In this document: one piece after another, positions 1 to 5,075 of the stretch
Numbering within the stretch: position 1 is the first letter of the stretch
Layout of the letters: every line of letters starts with the position of its first letter
NCBI GenBank assembly: GCA_025360565.1
Contig: JANYBY010000229.1
Coordinates: forward strand, 1 to 6,877
DNA: 6,877 nt
Direction: 5' to 3'
From: Bacteroidota bacterium
Lineage (GTDB): Bacteria > Bacteroidota > Bacteroidia > B-17B0 > Aurantibacillaceae
The notes under the pieces: generated by a model
What the model was told of the DNA's origin: nothing
Database searches by the model: none
The model's input: only the letters and a program-made list of their open reading frames with translations
Translations under genes and position numbers: made by a program

Positions 1-596
1 GGCTTGTTAAATGCAATATATGAAATGTATTTTTTATCAATATTCAGCTCTTCTAAATGCCATTTTAGTTTTTCGCAAATGGCAGTTTTATTTTTTATGG
101 TTATGTCTTCCAATAAGTCCCCTAACCCTTTCCCGTTGGCTTTGCCAATGGCTTCTTTTTGGGTCCATAATTCAAAATAACAGTAAGTTGGGTTTTTGTT
201 CTTTAAAATTTCTGTCGCTTCCTTTTTTGAAAGGAAAATATTAAACTCATCTATCTTCACTTTTTTTATTCTTTCAATATCAACACCCACCTTGCTTTTA
301 TGTGAAAGGGCGCAAATAACATATTTACCAGAATGCGCAATGTTGAAATTGATCTCACCCTTAATAAATGGTTTGCCAAACTTATCAATTTTAACCTGTT
401 CTAACACTGAGTCGGAATAACCTTCTTCAACCAACAACTTTTTTAAAATAAGCCGGGCGGCCGAGCTTCTTAACCGGTCTTCTTTTTGATCTAACTTCAA
501 AAATCTTTTTTTTGTTGAAGCCGGCAACAAATTCAAAAGTTCGTCTATATATTGAAAATGTGATCTTTTTATTTTTAGAACAGCAATTTGTATCAT
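1..596 (-). CDS. 4'-phosphopantetheinyl transferase, Sfp/HetI type (C-terminus cut by window edge)
   Basis: By family, the enzyme transfers the phosphopantetheine arm of coenzyme A onto a serine of carrier proteins used in fatty acid, polyketide or non-ribosomal peptide synthesis; it is cytosolic. The reverse strand reads open for 198 codons from an ATG at 596 to the window edge. Family marks are clear: NIAHSGKYVICA at residues 85-96, GVDIE at 104-108 (D106 and E108, the expected Mg2+ ligands) and W-T-Q-K-E-A-I-G-K-A-N-G-K-G-L at 144-158 (E148 and K152). An R-S-S-A-A-R-L-I-L stretch near 43-51 matches the N-terminal half of Sfp-like proteins. Sfp-type enzymes run to roughly 200-230 residues, so only a short tail should be missing. 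No in-frame ATG was found in the 100 bases upstream that I read. It is transcribed away from the membrane-protein gene. The substrate carrier protein cannot be told from the window; family assignment is secure. Confidence 0.93.
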   Translation of the reverse strand, partial: MIQIAVLKIKRSHFQYIDELLNLLPASTKKRFLKLDQKEDRLRSSAARLILKKLLVEEGYSDSVLEQVKIDKFGKPFIKGEINFNIAHSGKYVICALSHKSKVGVDIERIKKVKIDEFNIFLSKKEATEILKNKNPTYCYFELWTQKEAIGKANGKGLGDLLEDITIKNKTAICEKLKWHLEELNIDKKYISYIAFNK

Positions 597-691
597 TAAA
601 ATTTTGTTGTTTTTAAAATTAGGGATTTTTATTCGATTTTTTGATTTAACAACCCCACTAATTTCCTTATCTTTAATTCTTTCTAAAATCC
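597..691. other. Divergent intergenic region between the transferase and membrane-protein genes
   Basis: This 95-base AT-rich stretch must hold the promoters for both divergent genes if the assigned starts are right. I see only partial matches to the Bacteroidota -7 element TAnnTTTG: TATCTTTA at 668-675 on the plus strand and TAATTTTA on the minus strand. Neither has a -33 TTG at the usual spacing. No Shine-Dalgarno sequence or clear hairpin was seen. Confidence 0.4.
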
Positions 692-2683
692 TTGCTGAGC
701 GCGTTTATAATATCCGTCCCATACTTCCTTGTACTGTTATTATTATTCGTTGTTACTTATGGCATCGGGAAAATTACTTTAAAGTATTTATACCGTGGTT
801 ACAGGTCAATGGGATCTTATGAAGCCCTTTTTTTTAGCACCTTAACCGGCGCCACCTTTCTTGTCATCCTCATCTCGCTGGTTTATAGTGGCGGCAAAAC
901 CATAAATTTTATTTTTTTACTCATTGCCTCCTTTATTTTTATCGAGCGTTATTTGTCAAAAAAAAATACAGGTTCAACCGATCCAGATTTTAAAAATAAT
1001 CAAGACCAACGTACAATTTTAAACTTAAAAACTATTGCAAATTTATTGGCATTAATTGCAGTCATTTTTTTATGGCAGGCAAGTGTTGTATTAAAGATCG
1101 CTGAATTTCCAATTGATATCATAGAAAAAGATAGTTTTTTTTACGCGGAGATCTCAAAATGTTTAATTAACACCGGGCACGAGAATACATTTACAGCATC
1201 TAACCTTGCAAGTCAAAAATATAACTTCCCAACTCCATATCATTATTACGATCTGTGGCTAAACGGCTTTGTATGCAAAATTTTTGGTTTCAATCATTCG
1301 TTAGGACTTTATCTTATCACTTATAGTTTTTTTTCGGGCGTTTTGGTATTTGGCTTTCTTTCAGTAACAGAAAGATTTACCAAAATTAAAATCACCCAAA
1401 TACTAATTGCATTGCTGTTGCTCTTTGTATGTTCGATCTATATTGCAGAAAATGTTTTTCATCTCTACCGATTCAGCGGCGTAATGGAAGGCATGATGGA
1501 ACGTTACGGCGGAAAATTAACCGCAGTATACTGTTTTACCTTAAGTGTTATTATTCTTTTTGTTTTAAATAACAATAAAAAAGCTCTAATAGTTGCATTA
1601 TGTTTGCCTCTGCTTTTCATAAGCCTTGCCCCTGCTGTTTATTTTGGAATCTTAGTGTTCTGCATTTATAATATCTTTTTCAAAAAAAACGACCGGTTGT
1701 TTTATGGGCGGTTATTTTTGTATTGTTTAATGGTTATGGCCTGTATTGGTTTATTTTACTTTATCACAAAAAAGAATGATCTCAATTACAGGTTGGATAA
1801 ACCGCTAATGAGTTACACAGACCTTTACAATTTCTCATTCTTCAGACTAAAGGTTTTTTTGATTGAGTTGTTTTTAAAATTTCGCCACCAACCTTTTATT
1901 TTTATTTTAAACTATTTACCGTTCTTACTTGTTCTTTTTTATTTATGGATCAAAAAAAAGTTGGAAGTTCAATTAAGATCACTTTTACTTTTGTTTTGTT
2001 TAATTTGGTTTGCAGGATCAATTGCTGGTAACACCCTTTATTTAATGGACGACGCATTTCAGCTGTACACCAACCTTTTAGTGCTTTGGCATGTATTATT
2101 CGGGTTTTTATTTATAATATTCCTTTATCGCGAAAAACATCAAAGTATCGTTAAATATCTTATATCGGTAATTTTTATTTTTTCACTGATCTTTAACGCG
2201 TGGAATTCATGGTTTTCATATGAGATAACAGACCATTACGATCCAAAACTTTCCCAAAAATATTTATTAGAGGTCAACACCATTTGTGATAGTTTTGATA
2301 AAGGCATAAAGGGCGCCACATTTTATGACGATACATTTTATAAAAATCTCTTAATAAGTTATCCGTTAGAATATTATTGTGTGCCATTTATTTTATCTCA
2401 AAATATTTATGTGCCTTATAACCTCAGTGCCACAGCAGAAATTCCGGCAAATAACAAATATCAGTTCGAAAAGTGTGTTTCTAAAAGCCCATATAATCTT
2501 TATTTAAGCGATCATGCAATTGTGAAGGATACGTTGCAGGATAAGATCGATTTTATAAAACTGAATAACATTAAGTATTTAGTTTGTCCGAAAGAACAAA
2601 CAACTGATTTTGCTAATTATTTTAAAATAAAAACAGAGGTGAAAGATGAAATAACGGGCCAAAGATTTATTGTATTGGAATAA
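692..2683 (+). CDS. Polytopic membrane protein, probable GT-C type glycosyltransferase
   Basis: This is a 663-residue inner-membrane protein with about 13-14 hydrophobic segments, roughly at residues 5-24, 47-65, 69-86, 113-134, 203-224, 233-251, 275-292, 297-330 (probably two), 338-358, 400-419, 429-449, 458-478 and 487-506. A soluble domain follows (507-663). The loop between segments 4 and 5 carries E-K-D-S-F-F-Y-A-E-I-S (145-155) and P-Y-H-Y-Y-D-L-W-L-N (182-191). An acidic residue such as D147 in a large early loop, many membrane spans and a C-terminal globular domain are the layout of GT-C enzymes, which use lipid-linked sugars outside the membrane. That is inference from layout; no family signature proves it, and donor and acceptor are unknown. 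Alternatives are an O-antigen ligase-like or uncharacterised membrane protein. The frame opens after a TAA at 674-676, so the only upstream starts are TTG at 692 or CTG at 695. The first ATG, at 809 (M40), would remove the first membrane span, so I prefer 692. It heads a plus-strand gene series. Confidence 0.72.
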   Translation: MLSAFIISVPYFLVLLLLFVVTYGIGKITLKYLYRGYRSMGSYEALFFSTLTGATFLVILISLVYSGGKTINFIFLLIASFIFIERYLSKKNTGSTDPDFKNNQDQRTILNLKTIANLLALIAVIFLWQASVVLKIAEFPIDIIEKDSFFYAEISKCLINTGHENTFTASNLASQKYNFPTPYHYYDLWLNGFVCKIFGFNHSLGLYLITYSFFSGVLVFGFLSVTERFTKIKITQILIALLLLFVCSIYIAENVFHLYRFSGVMEGMMERYGGKLTAVYCFTLSVIILFVLNNNKKALIVALCLPLLFISLAPAVYFGILVFCIYNIFFKKNDRLFYGRLFLYCLMVMACIGLFYFITKKNDLNYRLDKPLMSYTDLYNFSFFRLKVFLIELFLKFRHQPFIFILNYLPFLLVLFYLWIKKKLEVQLRSLLLLFCLIWFAGSIAGNTLYLMDDAFQLYTNLLVLWHVLFGFLFIIFLYREKHQSIVKYLISVIFIFSLIFNAWNSWFSYEITDHYDPKLSQKYLLEVNTICDSFDKGIKGATFYDDTFYKNLLISYPLEYYCVPFILSQNIYVPYNLSATAEIPANNKYQFEKCVSKSPYNLYLSDHAIVKDTLQDKIDFIKLNNIKYLVCPKEQTTDFANYFKIKTEVKDEITGQRFIVLE

Positions 2684-2712
2684 AATTTTTAACTTGTAAA
2701 CAAAATAATACT

Positions 2713-3783
2713 ATGCAAATAAACATTCTTCTTTTAACTGCCTTGATCGCTTTTGCAAGCTGCAAAACTAAAAAAACGGAAGAAGAGCCTCCGCCTCCCG
2801 CTACTACAGGTAATTCTACACCCACTCCGGATGTAAATAACATCTTTGGATATGGCGTTTTAAAAAAAATTAAAGGTATTTGGAACGGGCCTGTTACTTC
2901 AACAACTCCGCTAGGCGGTTATCCGGAGTGGATAGTTGACTTTAGACCTATTTCAGAAAATCAAATTTCGGCTAAAAATGAATTAGACACATTAAACGAT
3001 ATCCACATGTCTTTCTTTATTGCTTTATATAACAATCAATATAAAGTTGCTTTTAGAAACGGGGGCTCTTTTAACGGAATGAAACGTGTTGCTTATTTTT
3101 TAGCAGACAGTGTTTCTGAAACAGTTTCAAATTCGTTTTACCGTTTTACCGAGATCCTAAAAGGAAAAACAAGGGCATACACCGAAGTAATTTTAAGAGC
3201 AGACAGTTTATACATCAGATCTTATACCAATAAATACAACACCTTACCAAGTTCTTCTCCGCACATGGTGTGGAGCGCCAAATTGCAGGATTCAACAACT
3301 TGTATTCCGGCAATGACAAATTTCAGTTTTCCAAAAAAAACTCAAACAAAAGATTTCTCATCCACATTTAACGGACAAACTGAAGCGATCTATTACAATT
3401 CTCCTTCCGATCCATATCCGGAAACTGCACAACCTTATTTAGGAAAAACAAATGCCGGGTATTCTTTTGCTAATACTTACACACCCGTTCCAACAAAAAA
3501 AGTTTTTTTAATAGTAACTACACAACCCTTATTCAGCGGTATTGTATTTAATGCCGCTAATTTAAAATTCAGGTCGAGGTATGTTGTATTGGCCGCAAAC
3601 GATCTTAATTTTACATTCAATTATATGCATCCGGGTACCTATTATTTTTATGCGTTATACGATAACGATGGAAATAATGTTGCAAATTCGGGCGATTGGA
3701 TAAGTACTGCTAACACCACGTTTACTTTGACAAATCAGGGAACAGCCAATACAAGCACCCAAATTAATTTCACTATTCCGTAA
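2713..3783 (+). CDS. Putative lipoprotein, two-part beta-rich, function unknown
   Basis: This 356-residue protein starts with a short hydrophobic signal (residues 3-16) ending in F-A-S-C, so C17 is the probable lipidated cysteine. The -3 residue F is looser than the classic lipobox but acceptable in Bacteroidota. A charged and proline-rich linker follows (K18-P29, containing K-T-E-E-E and a proline run), resembling acidic signals for surface display of lipoproteins in this phylum. Residues about 45-195 show alternating hydrophobic and polar strands (for example the I-K-G-I-W-N-G-P stretch), suggesting a lipocalin-like barrel. The last 100 residues look like a beta-sandwich with D-N-D-G-N-N at 317-322 followed by S-G-D-W (326-329), which could bind calcium. 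I recognise no family. It lies 29 bases after the membrane-protein gene and 33 bases before the next gene, so it is probably in the same transcript. The ATG start fits the signal peptide. Confidence 0.8.
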   Translation: MQINILLLTALIAFASCKTKKTEEEPPPPATTGNSTPTPDVNNIFGYGVLKKIKGIWNGPVTSTTPLGGYPEWIVDFRPISENQISAKNELDTLNDIHMSFFIALYNNQYKVAFRNGGSFNGMKRVAYFLADSVSETVSNSFYRFTEILKGKTRAYTEVILRADSLYIRSYTNKYNTLPSSSPHMVWSAKLQDSTTCIPAMTNFSFPKKTQTKDFSSTFNGQTEAIYYNSPSDPYPETAQPYLGKTNAGYSFANTYTPVPTKKVFLIVTTQPLFSGIVFNAANLKFRSRYVVLAANDLNFTFNYMHPGTYYFYALYDNDGNNVANSGDWISTANTTFTLTNQGTANTSTQINFTIP

Positions 3784-3816
3784 TAAAAAACATGGTAAAT
3801 AAATTATTAAGCAGTT

Positions 3817-4176
3817 ATGACACCAAGAGAAACAATTAAAAAGTGGGTAGATGTTTTCAATTCGGCTAATGCCGTTGCACTTAGCGAGTTTTATAGTGAG
3901 AATGCCATTAATCATCAGGTTGCTAACTCGCCAGTAATTGGGAAAAACAATATTAAAAAAATGTTTGAGGATGAATTTGCCATTGCAAACATGGTATGTA
4001 TCATTGAAAATATTTTTGAAGATGGCAACTGGGCCATTTTAGAATGGAAAGACCCCGATGGTTTAAGAGGCTGTGGTTTTTTTGAATTCGAAAACAGTAA
4101 AATAAAATTTCAGCGGGGTTATTGGGATAAATTATCCTTTTTAAGAATTCATAAATTACCATTTCCGAAAAATTAA
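3817..4176 (+). CDS. NTF2-like / SnoaL-like domain protein
   Basis: This 119-residue cytosolic protein is about one NTF2-like (cone-shaped alpha+beta) domain long. Visible marks are the N-terminal helix with W10-V-D-V-F-N15, then A-L-S-E-F-Y-S-E-N-A (21-30) leading to H33, the I-x-G-K-x-x-I helix (41-46), and closing strands G-F-F-E-F-E (87-92) and I-K-F-Q-R-G-Y-W-D (96-104). This is the pattern of SnoaL-like proteins, which include isomerases, hydrolases and ligand-binding proteins; the fold does not reveal the reaction. The conserved polar residues H33 and Y102/W103/D104 would line the pocket in related proteins. Its stop is followed after only 3 bases by the cupin start, so the two are probably translated together. 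The ATG at 3817 is the only sensible start. Fold assignment is fairly sure; function unknown. Confidence 0.82.
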   Translation: MTPRETIKKWVDVFNSANAVALSEFYSENAINHQVANSPVIGKNNIKKMFEDEFAIANMVCIIENIFEDGNWAILEWKDPDGLRGCGFFEFENSKIKFQRGYWDKLSFLRIHKLPFPKN

Positions 4177-4179
4177 GCA

Positions 4180-4539
4180 ATGCAATCAATTAACATTAAA
4201 AATAAACTTTCTCTTTTTTCTGACCATTGGAATCCGAGAATTGTTGGAGAATTGAACGGGCAGCAGGTAAAACTCGCCAAATTAAAAGGTGAGTTTGTAT
4301 GGCATAAGCATGAAAATGAAGATGAATTGTTTTATGTTTTGAAGGGTAAATTAAAAATGGAATTCAGAGATAGAACAGTTGAAGTTGCCGAAAACGAGTT
4401 TATAATTGTGCCCAGGGGCGTTGAACATAAACCGGTTGCCGAAGAAGAAGTTTCACTTATGTTATTTGAACCCGCCGGCACTTTAAATACCGGAAATGTA
4501 TTAAATGAGCTTACAAAAAATGATTTAGATAAGCTGTAA
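4180..4539 (+). CDS. Single-domain cupin (cupin_2 type) protein
   Basis: This 119-residue small beta-barrel protein of the cupin superfamily contains both cupin motifs. Motif 1 spans G37 to G56, with H42, H44 and E49 as metal ligands and the expected six-residue step from E49 to G56. Motif 2 is E-N-E-F-I-I-V-P-R-G-V-E-H (71-83), where P78, G80 and H83 supply the fourth ligand position. With all four ligands kept, it probably binds Fe2+, Mn2+, Zn2+ or Ni2+. Small cupins may be dioxygenases, isomerases or sugar/ligand sensors, and the sequence does not choose between them. It starts 3 bases after the stop of the NTF2-like gene, so it is last in the plus-strand series and likely co-translated. 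No clear terminator follows. Family sure, reaction unknown. Confidence 0.9.
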   Translation: MQSINIKNKLSLFSDHWNPRIVGELNGQQVKLAKLKGEFVWHKHENEDELFYVLKGKLKMEFRDRTVEVAENEFIIVPRGVEHKPVAEEEVSLMLFEPAGTLNTGNVLNELTKNDLDKL

Positions 4540-4657
4540 TTTTACGCTTTTCCCTTGGTAAAAATACTATTTGGTCGAAAAAAAATATAAAAAAAACGGG
4601 CTTTTTTGGTTTGTATAACAAAATAACTATCTTAGATAAATTTTTAAAAAAACTGTT
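4540..4657. other. Intergenic region before the siaC-like gene
   Basis: This 118-base gap, the longest in the window, is very A/T-rich, with A-runs around 4578-4596 and a T-run at 4602-4607. It should hold the end of the upstream transcript and the promoter of the SiaC-like gene. The A6-CGGGC-T6 stretch at 4591-4607 could form a weak A:T hairpin, but I do not call it a terminator. A 6-base inverted repeat (TTTTAC at 4540-4545, GTAAAA at 4558-4563) is also too weak to name. Confidence 0.5.
4606..4635 (+). promoter_or_regulatory. Candidate Bacteroidota-type promoter for the siaC-like gene
   Basis: TTG at 4606-4608, inside a T-rich run, is followed after 19 bases by TATCTTAG at 4628-4635. That differs from the Bacteroidota -7 consensus TAnnTTTG at one fixed position, and the spacing fits the known range for the phylum's primary sigma factor. 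Transcription would start near 4641-4643, giving a leader of about 15 bases before the ATG at 4658. In such AT-rich DNA a match of this quality can arise by chance. Confidence 0.45.
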
Positions 4658-5038
4658 ATGGAAATTTACTCAAATGTTGGCACCTTCGAAACTCCAACCA
4701 TTACATTTGATCTTGAAGGCGGAACTCTTGAAATTATCGGGCGCTCAATTCCCGAAAACCCTATTGAATTTTATCATCCTTTATTTGATGCGTTAGAGAA
4801 GTATGAAAAGCTCAGCAAAGCATCTACCAGCGTAAACATTAAATTAGAATATTACAATTCAAGTTCATCCAAAGTTATTTTGGATATGCTTAAAAAGTTA
4901 GAACATATTCACGAAAGCGGAAATCATGTGACTATTAATTGGTTTTACGAAGAAGCGGATGAAAACATGTTATTGGCAGGCGAAGATTATAAATTAATCA
5001 TAAAGCTTCCTTTTAAAATGATCAAGCTTGTTGAATAG
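4658..5038 (+). CDS. siaC: SiaC-family regulatory phosphoprotein (DUF1987)
   Basis: This 126-residue cytosolic protein matches the length and layout of the SiaC/DUF1987 family. In Pseudomonas aeruginosa, SiaC is phosphorylated by SiaB, dephosphorylated by the SpoIIE-like phosphatase SiaA and, when unphosphorylated, activates the diguanylate cyclase SiaD; it behaves like an anti-sigma-factor antagonist. Visible marks: T9-x-x-T12-P13 near the N-terminus, G28-R-S-I-P-E-N-P-I-E-F-Y39, L63-E-Y-Y-N-S-S-S-S-K72, a helix with I-L-D-M-L-K-K-L-E (74-82), W95-F-Y-E and M104-L-L-A-G-E-D-Y111. The phosphorylated threonine of P. aeruginosa SiaC (T68, from memory) aligns with S68 here. Upstream lies a candidate promoter of its own; downstream it converges with a GAF-SpoIIE phosphatase gene across 37 bases, its likely dephosphorylating enzyme. 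No SiaB-like kinase or SiaD-like cyclase is in the window, so the output is unknown. The symbol names the family, not a proven pathway. Confidence 0.9.
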   Translation: MEIYSNVGTFETPTITFDLEGGTLEIIGRSIPENPIEFYHPLFDALEKYEKLSKASTSVNIKLEYYNSSSSKVILDMLKKLEHIHESGNHVTINWFYEEADENMLLAGEDYKLIIKLPFKMIKLVE

Positions 5039-5075
5039 CAGATCGCTGAATTAATCTATTCTTTTACATTTTTCT

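Noticed and set aside
11..420. Two plus-strand reading frames (11-244 and 196-420)
   Set aside because: They lie antisense to the phosphopantetheinyl transferase, whose motifs are unmistakable on the minus strand; the plus-strand products have no recognisable features.
668..675. TATCTTTA as a -7 promoter element for the membrane-protein gene
   Set aside because: The nearest upstream TTTG (640-643) is 24 bases away, longer than usual, and the implied leader before 692 would be only about 10 bases.
604..822. Plus-strand frame of 72 codons overlapping the start of the membrane-protein gene, considered as a frameshifted N-terminal part
   Set aside because: It reads in another frame, begins in the intergenic gap and is compositionally just AT-rich translation; the membrane protein already has a full first span in its own frame.
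3655..4189. Minus-strand frames at 3655-3915 and 4001-4189
   Set aside because: They are antisense to the lipoprotein and NTF2-like genes, which have clear domain features; no motifs are seen in the minus-strand products.
4540..4607. Hairpins after the cupin gene as a transcription terminator
   Set aside because: The TTTTAC/GTAAAA repeat has a 6-base stem and no following T-run, and the A6-CGGGC-T6 stretch pairs only through A:T; neither is convincing.
4611..4796. Plus-strand frame of 61 codons overlapping the start of the siaC-like gene
   Set aside because: It starts with TTG in the promoter region and reads out of frame through the well-conserved SiaC sequence.
5039..5075. Bidirectional terminator between the convergent siaC-like and phosphatase genes
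   Set aside because: Termination is expected in this 37-base gap, but I could find no inverted repeat of useful length.
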